Below are positions 16,217 through 24,883 of a DNA stretch of 64,000 nt, one piece after another. A program made the translations under genes and the position numbers. Each line of letters opens with the position of its first letter. Position 1 is the stretch's first letter. The stretch comes from Paenibacillus thalictri (GTDB taxonomy: Bacteria; Bacillota; Bacilli; Paenibacillales; NBRC-103111). The stretch spans positions 62,001 through 126,000 of the forward strand of contig NZ_SIRE01000029.1 of the NCBI RefSeq assembly GCF_004307995.1. The letters run 5' to 3'. The notes beneath the pieces are model-generated. The model did not search any database. It saw nothing but the letters and a program-made list of their open reading frames with translations, and was not told the DNA's origin.

Positions 16217-17950
16217 CTACTCTTCCTCGAACAATTTCTCGCCGCGGAGCAGGCGCCACGCGATTTTTGCCGTGTGCGGCAGCTCTCGCGCGCTTGGGGC
16301 ATGGGCCGCCAAATATCGGGCGCAGGCAAACAGGTAAGTCTCCTTTGCCTGGTTGGCAAAGGCGTCCGACCGCGCTTCCCAACCATCATATTCGGCAACG
16401 GCGGCCTCATAAAGCTGGAATGAGTGAAATTCCGCATCTTCGCGCAGCAGGCTTAAACCCAATGTGCCAAGCAGAACCTGGGGATCGCGCATTTCCTTTA
16501 AATATCCGGCTACCCAACCCGCAGCCTCGTCTACCTGCTGTCTGCGGTCCATCAGATCCAGCAGTTCCTGCGGCTCGTAGCCGCATCCACTTGCCGGCTT
16601 TGGCTTCGGTGCCCGCGGCACATTCAGGAACCGGTCATGATATATCGCCATCGCTCCATAGTACAGCGCTCTATTCAAAAGCGGTTCTTTGGAACTGCGC
16701 AATCGTACTTGCACCGCATGAGCGTATGTAAAAGAATGAAGAACGGCCACCCAATCGCCGAAGTCGTTTTGCGTGTGGAAACGGACGATCCGTTCGGCGG
16801 CCGCCAGGCACATCAGCCGCGCCAATTGATCGGGTGCCGCTCCGCCCAGCAGAAGCCGGGTTAACAGATCAATGGTTTCAATTGGCTTATCGCTCAACAG
16901 TTGATCCAATACTTGCTGCTCATCCCATTGAACAGTTTCTGCCGCTGTGGCCGCAGGCTGCCGGAGCCTCTCGAAAGCTTGCCGCAGCGGCGTAACCAAA
17001 TCTACCGGCGCCTGCCAATGATGAAGCTCTTCGCTGCGGGTTGGCGACCCGATAAGCGGGACTAACGAGGCGAGGATCGGCTCGGTTAACGAAGGCCCCA
17101 AACTTGCCAGCGCCTCAAAAGCTTTATTATGAAAATCGAAGGTATGGCCGCCGTCTAAATAAAAGTGGTCCGTCACCGAAATCAGCATCATATCCGCCAG
17201 TTGTTCGGGTGAAGCGCCATTGGCAATCGCCGTCAGGAGCACCTTTTCGGCCCCTTGAGTATCCCGCACCTCGACGCAGCTGCGGTACCACTCCATAAGT
17301 CTTTCGATCGGCGCAGGTGAAGGAGGCAGCGTACTAAGCAGATGACGGGGAGCCCGGCCGGAGCTGGCTCTGGCAACGTGAACCAAGCCATGATACAAGG
17401 CGAGAATTTGCCCCGAAGGGTCAAGCTTGGACAGCACGTTTCTCATCGCCGTCAAAATCGTCAGGCCGGCCCCCCAGCCATTGCCTTGCGATGTGCCAAA
17501 CGAAACGCCGATACGAACGATGTCATCTGACGGAACTCCGGATTCGACCAAACCGACAACCGCCTTGGCGATTACGATGCCAATGTTTTGCTCCAGTCCT
17601 TCCCGCAAACGTCGTTTAAGCTTCTCTACACTTCCGACGTTCCTTGATCTTGAGCTAACCCAAACTTGCCCGTCTTCGGCTTTGACATCGTAAGCCGGCA
17701 CATCGTCCGCCCAAGGATCCAATGTCCCTCCGCTGCAAATATCAAAACGCGCATGGTGCCAATGACACGTCAAGATGCCATCGCAAACGCTTCCCAAATG
17801 AAGCGGAAAACCAAGATGGGGACACCGGTTATCGATCGCTCTTATCTCATCTTCGTGATAGAAAACCGCAATGCCTCCTCTAATGATTTTGGAGTGCACC
17901 TGCTTCAGCTCCTCAAACGTCCCCGCATAAATCCATTCTTCCGAGCCCAT
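16217..17950 (-). CDS. Rieske [2Fe-2S] protein with large uncharacterised C-terminal domain
   Basis: 577-aa cytosolic protein. Residues 5-95 form a Rieske ferredoxin-like domain with both cluster motifs: CPH at 43-45 and CHWH at 62-65, so a [2Fe-2S] cluster with two Cys and two His ligands is expected. The remaining ~480 residues are mostly helical, without signal peptide or recognised catalytic motif; repeated HTFDFHNKAFEAL and HSFTYAHAVQ-type His-rich helices suggest an oxidoreductase partner domain. AAGGAGG precedes ATG 17950 by 7 nt. No ring-hydroxylating mononuclear iron motif was identified. Confidence 0.7.
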   Translation of the reverse strand: MGSEEWIYAGTFEELKQVHSKIIRGGIAVFYHEDEIRAIDNRCPHLGFPLHLGSVCDGILTCHWHHARFDICSGGTLDPWADDVPAYDVKAEDGQVWVSSRSRNVGSVEKLKRRLREGLEQNIGIVIAKAVVGLVESGVPSDDIVRIGVSFGTSQGNGWGAGLTILTAMRNVLSKLDPSGQILALYHGLVHVARASSGRAPRHLLSTLPPSPAPIERLMEWYRSCVEVRDTQGAEKVLLTAIANGASPEQLADMMLISVTDHFYLDGGHTFDFHNKAFEALASLGPSLTEPILASLVPLIGSPTRSEELHHWQAPVDLVTPLRQAFERLRQPAATAAETVQWDEQQVLDQLLSDKPIETIDLLTRLLLGGAAPDQLARLMCLAAAERIVRFHTQNDFGDWVAVLHSFTYAHAVQVRLRSSKEPLLNRALYYGAMAIYHDRFLNVPRAPKPKPASGCGYEPQELLDLMDRRQQVDEAAGWVAGYLKEMRDPQVLLGTLGLSLLREDAEFHSFQLYEAAVAEYDGWEARSDAFANQAKETYLFACARYLAAHAPSARELPHTAKIAWRLLRGEKLFEEE

Positions 17951-18140
17951 TCCCACGCCTCCTTCACCATGTTTTTCCATCTCTTTCAGTATACAATAGA
18001 AAATTCGCTTCAGGCAGAAAACCGAAGATGCCAGCGTCCGAACTCTCGAATAGGCTCAAGCTCTGGCATGGCATGGCGGCGGTTGCCACCATGCGCCCAG
18101 CATGCTTTTAGTACTGCGGCCAATAGCCCTTGATTGCCGC

Positions 18141-18500
18141 CTACCAACCGAGAGGTCCCTGCCGCTCCGACTTCGGGAGCTTCGCAACAACGAGCTGATA
18201 GGATTCGCGAAGCATCGTAGCAATAACGTCGTCAGGCACCGAACCGTTAAGGACAACGGTGTTCCAGTGTTTCTTGTTCATGTGGTATCCGGGAATGACA
18301 GACCCGGGATAGCTTTCGCGCTGCAGCCATGCTTCATCGGGAGAGGTCTTCATGTTGATCCGCTCCGAGCCCTGCTGGGTGAAGAGCAAAGCGAACATTT
18401 TTTTGCGGACAAACAGGACCGGCATTTCCGGGTCAAACGGATACAACAGGCTGGTGCCGTAATAGCTAAGTCCCAGCTCGATTAATTGTTTATGATTCAT
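18141..18500 (-). CDS. MmcQ/YjbR family protein
   Basis: 119-aa small protein of the MmcQ/YjbR-like group (CyaY-like fold, described as double-wing DNA-binding). Typical features are the SYYGTSLLYPFDP opening, LFVRKKMFALL and the conserved GYHMNKKHWNTVVL block at 71-84. The function is unknown. It is monocistronic, about 190 nt upstream of the Rieske gene in the same direction. Confidence 0.88.
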   Translation of the reverse strand: MNHKQLIELGLSYYGTSLLYPFDPEMPVLFVRKKMFALLFTQQGSERINMKTSPDEAWLQRESYPGSVIPGYHMNKKHWNTVVLNGSVPDDVIATMLRESYQLVVAKLPKSERQGPLGW

Positions 18501-18593
18501 ACGTCGGGTTCACCTCACGGCTTTTAAAATTCGAGTCTGCCAAAAATAGGGCCGCCCGTTCAAAAAGAACATACGTTCCGCATTGTTATTTTA

Positions 18594-18743
18594 CCACAGC
18601 ACGTCAACGATGCTTACCGAAATGCAATGGAACAAGGCGCGGTCTCTTTGGCCGCACCGGAGGACAAGCCATACGGCGAGCAGTCCGCCGGTGTTCAAGA
18701 TTCGTTCGGAAATACATGGTGGATATCGACATATATAGATTAA
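18594..18743 (+). pseudogene. VOC/glyoxalase-family protein, C-terminal remnant
   Basis: A frame without a start codon reads VNDAYRNAMEQGAVSLAAPE, DKPYGEQSAGVQDSFGNTWW and ISTYID, then stop. This is the last strand-rich module of a PhnB/vicinal-oxygen-chelate protein (PYGxRxAGVxDPFGNxWWIAT). The upstream part is gone. A terminator-like stem (18744-18769) still follows it. Confidence 0.6.
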
Positions 18744-18769
18744 GCCAACTGCCGCGCGGTGGCTTTTTT
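18744..18769 (+). terminator. Terminator-like hairpin after the VOC remnant
   Basis: AGCCA and CCGC pair with GCGG and TGGCT, followed by TTTTTT. It probably belonged to the lost VOC gene. Confidence 0.55.
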
Positions 18770-18790
18770 CTTATCCCGCAAGGGGCATCG

Positions 18791-18973
18791 CTATTTGGGG
18801 TCCTTCGTAATTTCCCTCGGCTCGCACCACAGTCCCCCAGGGTCGCCGGTACTATCTCCACAGCAGCCGTTCCATTGGCCACAATTAAAGCATTTCCACT
18901 TGGCGAACCACCATTTCATCGCAAAGCCGCATATCGGACATGGCGGAATTTCAGTCGCTCTTCTCGTTTCCAT
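18791..18973 (-). CDS. Small zinc-ribbon protein
   Basis: 60-aa hypothetical protein with two CxxC knuckles, CPIC at 12-15 and CFNC at 28-31, plus a CC pair at 37-38, consistent with one structural zinc. Tryptophan-rich linker MKWWFAKWK between knuckles. GGAG lies 7 nt before ATG 18973. I know no function; the knuckle layout and ribosome site are the reasons to keep it as a gene. Confidence 0.6.
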   Translation of the reverse strand: METRRATEIPPCPICGFAMKWWFAKWKCFNCGQWNGCCGDSTGDPGGLWCEPREITKDPK

Positions 18974-19150
18974 CACATTGCTCCATTAGTCAGTTTTCTA
19001 ACCCTGTTTTCACTTTTCTCCAATTCATCTCACTTGTAGATGATTCCAACCTATAACAAGTATTTTTCATTATAAATGGAATGAGGTATCTTCAAATCAA
19101 CAAATGTATCCAAATATAAAGCCAAGATTTCAAAAAAGGAGCGAGCAAAC

Positions 19151-19648
19151 ATGTCGGCAAAATGGCTGGATTCTTATGTTGGGCAGCTTCGCCAGCAAGT
19201 AGGCCACCGTAAATTGATTATCCCTTCCATACGTGCCATCATTCGCAATGCCGCTGGAGAGGTCCTGTTTACTCGGAGACGCGAAGACGGAAGCTGGGCG
19301 CTGCCTGCCGGGGGCATCGAGCTGGGCGAGTCCATTTTTGAGTGCTTGCAGCGTGAGGTCCGCGAGGAGACGGGCCTCATCGCAGAAGATGCCACGCTGA
19401 TATCGGTTTCTACGGGACCGCGTTTTTCTACGGTTAATTCCTATGGCGACGCATACCAGGGATTTGAATTTTTATACCGGGTCGACCGCTGGTCCGGCAC
19501 CATAACCGACGAGACGGACGAAACTACGGGGGCCCGGTTTTTCCTGGCAGATAACCTTCCGGAGACATCGCCGGGATATTGGAGCGAACATCAGGAGGAA
19601 GTATTCTCGGACCTTCGATCATTTCAAGGTGTTCCTTTTATTAAGTAA
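19151..19648 (+). CDS. Nudix hydrolase
   Basis: 165-aa nucleoside-diphosphate-X pyrophosphohydrolase. The Nudix box Gx5Ex7REVxEExGL is complete at 54-76 (from GGIELGES to REETGL), so Mg-dependent hydrolysis is expected; the substrate cannot be told. AAAGGAG precedes the ATG. It converges on the GNAT gene, 13 nt from its end. Confidence 0.93.
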   Translation: MSAKWLDSYVGQLRQQVGHRKLIIPSIRAIIRNAAGEVLFTRRREDGSWALPAGGIELGESIFECLQREVREETGLIAEDATLISVSTGPRFSTVNSYGDAYQGFEFLYRVDRWSGTITDETDETTGARFFLADNLPETSPGYWSEHQEEVFSDLRSFQGVPFIK

Positions 19649-19661
19649 AGCGCGACTTGCG

Positions 19662-20081
19662 TCAGTACACATTCCTCGAATACACGTAAAATCCGCTGCG
19701 CTTCTCCCATCCGACGGATGCCCAGAAACGGTTGCCGACGACATTGTCTTCGAGGACAAACAGGTGGCACTTATCGATGCCCTCCCCTGCCAGCTTCTCC
19801 AGAGCGGCCTGCACAAGCTTGTTGCCGATCCGCTGCTTGCGGCAATCGGGATCCACCGCCACATGATAAATGTAGCCCCTTCTCCCGTCGTGTCCGCACA
19901 AAATCGTGCCGGTAATGGCGCCGTCCTGCTCGCATACGTAACTTAATCCTGGGTTGCGGGTCAAATATTTTTCAATGTTCGATTTCGAATCGGCCTCGCT
20001 TATCGCCAGCCCCTCCACCTTGTTCCATAACCGGATCATCTCTTCGTAATCTTGAATCGTCATTTCCCTTATTATCGACAT
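19662..20081 (-). CDS. GNAT family N-acetyltransferase
   Basis: 139-aa acetyl-CoA dependent transferase with the single GNAT domain. The acetyl-CoA binding motif A is visible as YIYHVAVDPDCRKQRIGNKL at about 70-89 (RKQRIG loop), and the C-terminal motif B ends in FWASVGWEKRSGFYVYSR. The substrate is unknown. It is tail-to-tail with the Nudix gene. Confidence 0.9.
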   Translation of the reverse strand: MSIIREMTIQDYEEMIRLWNKVEGLAISEADSKSNIEKYLTRNPGLSYVCEQDGAITGTILCGHDGRRGYIYHVAVDPDCRKQRIGNKLVQAALEKLAGEGIDKCHLFVLEDNVVGNRFWASVGWEKRSGFYVYSRNVY

Positions 20082-20241
20082 ATCGCAATCAGTCCTTTGT
20101 TTTCATTGTTTTGAATTCCTTTTATGGAATTGGCCCTCCCATCTTCTTCGAGCCGGCAGGGCAAATTCCTTCATCCACAGCCGCATCGCTGCTAAAAAAT
20201 GGTTGCCTGCATAAATCAGGAACGATATAATTATACAAAAT

Positions 20242-20259
20242 AATGTATTTTTATTCAAA
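20242..20259. promoter_or_regulatory. ARG box (ArgR/AhrC operator) upstream of argC
   Basis: AATGTATTTTTATTCAAA fits the consensus TNTGNATWWWWATNCANA at every defined position except the first. It lies 17 nt upstream of the argC ATG and directly upstream of its ribosome site, next to AT-rich sequence (ATATAATTATAC at 20225-20236) that may be the promoter. Arginine-dependent repression is inferred from the established role of this motif. Confidence 0.75.
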
Positions 20260-20276
20260 AAGGAGAATTGCCAATT

Positions 20277-21227
20277 ATGAGCATTGCCGTTTTTGTCGAC
20301 GGGCAAGAAGGTACGACAGGCTTAAAGCTAAACGATTATTTATGCAAATTCCCGGACATTGAACTGCTCAAAATCGATCCTGCCAAAAGAAAAGACCCCG
20401 CCGCGCGGAGTCTGCTGCTGAATGAAGCCGATATCGCATTTCTATGCCTGCCCGACGATGCCGCCAGGCAATCCGTATCGCTGGTCACCAATCCCAAAAC
20501 CAAAATCATCAACAGCAGCACTGCCTTTAGAACCGATCCGAGCTGGGTGTACGGGCTGCCGGAACTGAAAGGCCAGCGCGATCGGATCCGTTCCGCTGCC
20601 AGAGTGTCCGTGCCCGGCTGCCATGCTACCGGCTTTATTCTCAGCATCAGGCCGCTTGTCGAGGCCGGGCTATTGCCTCCGGATTATCCCATTGCCTGTC
20701 ATTCGGTATCCGGTTATAGCGGCGCGGGAAAAAGCAAAATCGAGATGTACGAAAATGAAGATCTAGCGGCCGAGAAAAAACTGAACGTCCCTAGACATTA
20801 CGCGCTGCTGCATAATCACAAGCATTTGCCGGAAATGCGCGTATTTTCAGGATTGGCTCACGAGCCGGAGTTTACTCCGATTATTGCAAGATATGCGCAA
20901 GGCTCAGCTGTAGTAGTGCCGTTAGCGGCACGATACTTAAACCAAACAGCTTCGGCTCAGCAGGTGCACGAAACGCTGGCGGCTTATTATGAAGGCGAGC
21001 CGTTTGTCCGCGTTATGCCCTTCGAGTCGGATGCCGCCCTTGACGACGGTTATTTCAAGATTACCGAACTCAACAATACGAACAGACTGGAGCTGTTCGT
21101 CTATGGAGATAACAGCCATATCAAAATCGTCTCCAGATTCGATAACTTGGGCAAAGGCGCCGCCGGAGCGGCTGTGCAAAATATGAATCTGATGCTCGGT
21201 TATGACGAGCAGCGCGGTTTGGTGTAG
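20277..21227 (+). CDS. argC: N-acetyl-gamma-glutamyl-phosphate reductase, type 2
   Basis: Arginine biosynthesis: NADPH reduction of N-acetyl-glutamyl-phosphate to the semialdehyde. The 316-aa protein has the type-2 (short, AGPR_2) form: nucleotide-binding DGQEGTTG at 8-15, catalytic Cys115 in VPGCHATG, and the His/Gly-rich NHKHLPEM region. AGGAG lies 11 nt before ATG 20277; an in-frame TTG at 20268 is too close to it. Unusually, no argJ, argB or argD follows; the gene stands alone behind an ARG box. Confidence 0.92.
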   Translation: MSIAVFVDGQEGTTGLKLNDYLCKFPDIELLKIDPAKRKDPAARSLLLNEADIAFLCLPDDAARQSVSLVTNPKTKIINSSTAFRTDPSWVYGLPELKGQRDRIRSAARVSVPGCHATGFILSIRPLVEAGLLPPDYPIACHSVSGYSGAGKSKIEMYENEDLAAEKKLNVPRHYALLHNHKHLPEMRVFSGLAHEPEFTPIIARYAQGSAVVVPLAARYLNQTASAQQVHETLAAYYEGEPFVRVMPFESDAALDDGYFKITELNNTNRLELFVYGDNSHIKIVSRFDNLGKGAAGAAVQNMNLMLGYDEQRGLV

Positions 21228-21472
21228 TCTTCATCGGCGGTTCCCTCTTTTCCGATAAGAACCGATAAAGCGGATTTCATCGACACGTGAAGCAGCAGCA
21301 ATCTTTGCCCTTGCGGATCGGCTGCGAAAAACGCATCGCAGCCGATCAGTTGAAGCAAAGCGTTCAGCGCCGCTTCACACGCCTTTTGTTCGCACTGCAG
21401 CAAATACAGGCAAGTGCTATAGCAATCGGCTTCGTATTGTTTTAATATGGACGCTCGAGTTTTAAGCAGCAC
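21200..21472 (-). CDS. Small conserved-looking hypothetical protein
   Basis: 90-aa protein, mostly helical, beginning MLLKTRASILKQYEADCYST with CLYLLQCEQKACEAALNALLQL following. It overlaps the 3' end of convergent argC by 28 nt and lies just downstream (22 nt) of the DUF4179 gene in the same direction. The pattern YEADCYxxxxYLLQxE resembles small proteins I have seen in Paenibacillus near regulatory genes, but I can give no function. Confidence 0.5.
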   Translation of the reverse strand: MLLKTRASILKQYEADCYSTCLYLLQCEQKACEAALNALLQLIGCDAFFAADPQGQRLLLLHVSMKSALSVLIGKEGTADEDYTKPRCSS

Positions 21473-21494
21473 AACCGTTCATCCCCGTTATTTT

Positions 21495-23144
21495 TTACTT
21501 GTCTTGCCCGTGGAACGGAACCCGCAGCTCTTTGTCCGGACTTTCCGTATAATACCAGAAAATGTTTATATCCGCTTCGGTTCCGGTAAAGTCCGCATAT
21601 TCGTCGATCGCGCGATTGTTCCCGTCGCCCGAGAAGTTGGTGGTCACCTGCTTGCCGATAAGCCTGCTGTCCCCGCTGCCCATATAGGTCTGGTTGACTC
21701 CGCCAAAGCTCGGATCGGCGCATTCGCTTTGCACGTAAAGTTTGCCGTCCTGCTTATAGTAGGTCCATAAGACGTCGTATCCTCCGACTTTTGTCGTCAG
21801 CGTCTGCTTCTCCACGCTAATGTTCGTCAGCTTGATCGGCTCCTTGGCATCCTTATGTTCAAGCACCTCGTATTTGGCCACAAACGATACGGGCGTCTGC
21901 TCCGTCACCTTGACTCCGTGAGGCAGCTCGAAGCGGAACGTCGTTTCTTCAGGATTATCAAAACCTCCCCATCTTCCGCCTTTTAAAATCGTTCCGTCTA
22001 CATCCAGCGCAAAATCGAGATAAGGGATACGCAAATATTTCTCATGGCTCGCCTTCAAGCGAATTTGCGTTGGCGTCACGATCATTTCCTTCAGCGTCAT
22101 CGCGCCGTCCGGAAATGGTACCGGAACGTTCAAACTTTGTTTGACGGTGCCGCTGAGCATACTCTTTTTATCCAAATGGAGTTCAAACGTCCAATCTTTA
22201 TCGATCCGCCGCTCCTCCCGCGTATACAGCAGCTTGTACTTGGCGGAGCCGTCCGACAGGTCGCTGAGCCCATAATACTGTTTACCGGTATATTCCCCGT
22301 TTTCGCCGGGTTTGCCGAACGCCCCGGGGGATGCCTCCTTGAGCAATGTGTCGCCCTTAAACACGCCGATATGCGGGAACGCCCATTTCTTGGCTTCCTC
22401 CTGGTTAAACGATACAGCCGTATCAAGCAGCATCTTCTCGCCTTGGACAAAAGGCCGCACCGTCATTTGCCCGATCCCGTCCTGCTGAATATCAAATGTC
22501 TGCAGCTTATCGCTCGTCGGATCAAGAGTGATATCGCGTTCTGCCGAAGAGAAGGACTGCAGCCGGCTTGCCGTCAACTGCACATCGGCTTCCAGCCCAT
22601 TTGGCGTCCATTCCGTTTCAAAATAGCCGTTAAACGTCTTGTTATCCTTATCCCAAAACTGACTATGCTGTCCCTCGATCTTGCCGCCGCTGGCATCCTT
22701 TAATTCCATGGTGGAAAAATACAAGCTGTCCTTTGGCTCACCGGCGGCACTTAGGCTGTACAGCAGCACCGTGCGGTTTTCGTCCACGATGGCCGTATGC
22801 ACCGTCATGGTCACGCCATCGATCGTAACCGATTTCTCGATGGTTTGCCCGAGTCCCTGCTCAAGCGCCGATTGCACCCCGCTGCGGTATGACAAGATAT
22901 GATCCCAATTAATCGAAATCGCCGCGATTACCGGACTGGCCACAAGCACTGCGGCTAAAGAGGCCGCAATCGCCACTTTGCGCAGCCTGGTTCGCTTCGG
23001 AGCGGTCATATCCACCGGTAACGGCTTGGCGTCCGCAGCGGGCATGTTTTGCTCAATACGGCTCCACATCGCGTCAAAATCCGGGTAGTCCAGCTGCTTG
23101 TCATCTTCTAAAAAGCGAATAAACGTTTGTTCGGCCTTTTCCAT
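21495..23144 (-). CDS. DUF4179-type transmembrane anti-sigma factor
   Basis: 549-aa membrane protein expected to hold the co-encoded ECF sigma factor inactive. A short cytoplasmic N-terminus (1-55, DYPDFDAMWSRI) precedes one transmembrane helix at about 56-77, then a large extracellular part with DUF4179 (80-190) and DUF5643-like beta-rich regions. The start ATG 23144 has AGGAGGG upstream and overlaps the sigma gene by 44 nt, implying translational coupling; an upstream ATG at 23177 lacks a ribosome site. The signal it senses is unknown. Confidence 0.85.
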   Translation of the reverse strand: MEKAEQTFIRFLEDDKQLDYPDFDAMWSRIEQNMPAADAKPLPVDMTAPKRTRLRKVAIAASLAAVLVASPVIAAISINWDHILSYRSGVQSALEQGLGQTIEKSVTIDGVTMTVHTAIVDENRTVLLYSLSAAGEPKDSLYFSTMELKDASGGKIEGQHSQFWDKDNKTFNGYFETEWTPNGLEADVQLTASRLQSFSSAERDITLDPTSDKLQTFDIQQDGIGQMTVRPFVQGEKMLLDTAVSFNQEEAKKWAFPHIGVFKGDTLLKEASPGAFGKPGENGEYTGKQYYGLSDLSDGSAKYKLLYTREERRIDKDWTFELHLDKKSMLSGTVKQSLNVPVPFPDGAMTLKEMIVTPTQIRLKASHEKYLRIPYLDFALDVDGTILKGGRWGGFDNPEETTFRFELPHGVKVTEQTPVSFVAKYEVLEHKDAKEPIKLTNISVEKQTLTTKVGGYDVLWTYYKQDGKLYVQSECADPSFGGVNQTYMGSGDSRLIGKQVTTNFSGDGNNRAIDEYADFTGTEADINIFWYYTESPDKELRVPFHGQDK

Positions 23145-23658
23145 AAGCGCCGCCCTCCTCTCCGTTATGTTCTCCATTCGGCTGTACCATCCGTTTCATC
23201 AGCTTCAGCCCTTTGTTCAACCGCGATTTTACTGTTCCTACCGGAATGCCAAGTATATCCGCCACTTCGCTTAAACTGCATTCATTGATGAAACGGAGCG
23301 ACACGACGGCCCTCATCTTGCCGGGCAGCCGGCTCAACAAATGCACGCACTCCTTGGCGGCCTCCCGCTCCTCGGCGACAGTTTCGGCGGCTTTTTCCGC
23401 AGCCCCGGCCGTCTGCTGCTGGAGCCGTTTTTCGTGAGCCAGCTTGCGGCTGTTTTTTTTCAAATGGTTCAGGCAGTGGTTAACCGTCACTCGCATCAGC
23501 CATGTTTTCAAATGCTCTACCTGCCTCCAATCGTGCCGGAATACGGTCAGAAACACTTCTTGGCATACGTCCTCCGCATCTGCGGCATGGTGCAGCATGA
23601 AATAACACGTTCGATAAACGTCCTTTTTATACGTTTCAAACAGATCTTTCTCGGTCAA
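23101..23658 (-). CDS. ECF-type RNA polymerase sigma factor
   Basis: 185-aa sigma-70 family factor. Region 2 is at about 8-70 (TCYFMLHHAADAEDVCQEVF and TWLMRVTVNHCLNHLKK) and region 4 at about 110-165 (LPGKMRAVVSLRFINECS, then EVADILGIPVGTVKSRLNKG with the HTH). The start is TTG 23658, right behind GGGGGGAGAGG; no ATG precedes region 2. The C-terminal ~20 residues overlap the anti-sigma start. Cell-envelope stress control is typical for such pairs, but the regulon is unknown. Confidence 0.92.
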   Translation of the reverse strand: MTEKDLFETYKKDVYRTCYFMLHHAADAEDVCQEVFLTVFRHDWRQVEHLKTWLMRVTVNHCLNHLKKNSRKLAHEKRLQQQTAGAAEKAAETVAEEREAAKECVHLLSRLPGKMRAVVSLRFINECSLSEVADILGIPVGTVKSRLNKGLKLMKRMVQPNGEHNGEEGGAYGKGRTNVYSLFRR

Positions 23659-23754
23659 ACCTCTCCCCCCTTTCTGCTTTTACCCAATAGACAACTGAGG
23701 AGACGAAAAGGTTCATTTTAATAAAAACTTCTTTAACATTCAACAAAAAAAGAA

Positions 23755-23782
23755 AACCCGGAGCCGTTAGGCGTTCCGGGTT
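23755..23782 (-). terminator. Terminator of the DUF975 gene
   Basis: Stem AACCCGGA/TCCGGGTT with an 11-12 nt loop; on the minus strand it is followed by TTTTCTTTTTTT. It lies 6 nt after the stop. Confidence 0.85.
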
Positions 23783-23788
23783 CGAATC

Positions 23789-24538
23789 TTAATAGCTGTA
23801 AGGCGGCGGGGTCAAATTAAGCTCCTCGTAGCTGCTTGTCCCTTCATCCAATGCTTTCTGCCGCAAACTCAAGTACAGCTCGGCTTTGGTGCCATTGTAA
23901 TACGGAAGGATAAACAACACACCGATAAACAACGCCAGTATTCCGAGCAAATACCAGCCGATAAAAGATAAGTCCAGCACCCAAATCTGGAGTTTCTGCC
24001 CGGTCGTCATCCGGTTGCTCAGTTCGACCGCCCGCCGGTATCCGATATTCGGATTGTCCGCCAAAATGTAGGGCACCATGCTGTAAGCGTAATATTTGAC
24101 GATGCCGGGAATAATTAGCAGCAGGAACCATAAGAAATTAAGCAGGCCCCGCCATAACATCGCTTTGACGATATCCAAATATTTCGTTCTTGAGAACGCG
24201 TATCCGATGTAGTTGAGATTGACGTCGTCTTCGGCCGCCCTGACAAAATACCTTCTCCCCCCAACTTCCAGCGGAGAAGCGACAAAAATCCGAAAAGCAA
24301 GCGTCAGCAAAAAGATCACAATGCCGAAAATAAGTAAAAGCAGCGCGACAATGATCGAGAAATCATCATCCATATCGAAATCCCCAAACCAACTTCCGCT
24401 TGAAGACGAGCTTCCGCTGAAGTTATAAGAACAGCCGTCCACAGCGACGGCCAAGATCAGACTGACCAGGAAAGCTTTCCAATACGAAGTACGCAGCACC
24501 TCCTTCGCTTTGCTCTTCAATTGGTGCCGTTCCCACAT
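23789..24538 (-). CDS. DUF975 family membrane protein
   Basis: 249-aa integral membrane protein of unknown function. The N-terminal LKSKAKEVLRTSYWKAFLVSLI block and the later DYxx-rich helices (IIPGIVKYYAYSMVPYILADNP and RAVELSNRMTTGQKLQIWVL) are characteristic of the family. About six hydrophobic segments are visible, with a serine-rich external loop near residue 40-55. ATG 24538 follows AGGAGGGG at 8 nt; a TTG two codons earlier is too close. Confidence 0.9.
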   Translation of the reverse strand: MWERHQLKSKAKEVLRTSYWKAFLVSLILAVAVDGCSYNFSGSSSSSGSWFGDFDMDDDFSIIVALLLLIFGIVIFLLTLAFRIFVASPLEVGGRRYFVRAAEDDVNLNYIGYAFSRTKYLDIVKAMLWRGLLNFLWFLLLIIPGIVKYYAYSMVPYILADNPNIGYRRAVELSNRMTTGQKLQIWVLDLSFIGWYLLGILALFIGVLFILPYYNGTKAELYLSLRQKALDEGTSSYEELNLTPPPYSY

Positions 24539-24658
24539 AGACAACCCCTCCTGTATTTATATAAATATAACACTATATGGTATTTATCGGCAGACGAAAG
24601 CCGATTTATTAATACATATTATTACATAATTCCACAAACATCCTCGACAAGAAAAAGC

Positions 24659-24714
24659 TTGCAGGAACAGAAATATCAAGTTATAATTGGTTAAAAATAT
24701 TGTAAGCGTTCACA
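24659..24714 (+). promoter_or_regulatory. Promoter with CcpA cre site for the sugar ABC operon
   Basis: TTGCAG (24659-24664) and a perfect TATAAT (24682-24687) are 17 bp apart, with a start near 24694. Just downstream, TGTAAGCGTTCACA (24701-24714) matches the cre consensus TGWAANCGNTNWCA at all positions. A cre site at about +8 to +21 acts as a CcpA roadblock in known Bacillus operons, so glucose repression is predicted. Confidence 0.85.
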
Positions 24715-24732
24715 AGGGCTGAGAACAAGGAG

Positions 24733-24805
24733 AACCCCGAGTGCAACACATTTCCTTTCCTAATTTTAATTAGGAAGGTAATGGTTGCGTTCGGGGTTTT
24801 TATTT
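24733..24805 (+). terminator. Leader terminator/attenuator upstream of the sugar-binding protein gene
   Basis: Arms AACCCCGAGTGCAAC (24733-24747) and GTTGCGTTCGGGGTT (24784-24798) pair with one or two mismatches and end in TTTTTATTTT. Inside lies a second perfect hairpin TTCCTAATT/AATTAGGAA (24757-24776). It sits between the promoter and the first gene, so most transcripts should stop here unless the fold is prevented. Confidence 0.7.
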
Positions 24806-24883
24806 TGGGAAAGGGGGATCCGCACGCACCTGCGTTCTGAATACTTGCAATATTCGCAAAAATTAAAGGGAGATGAACATGGA

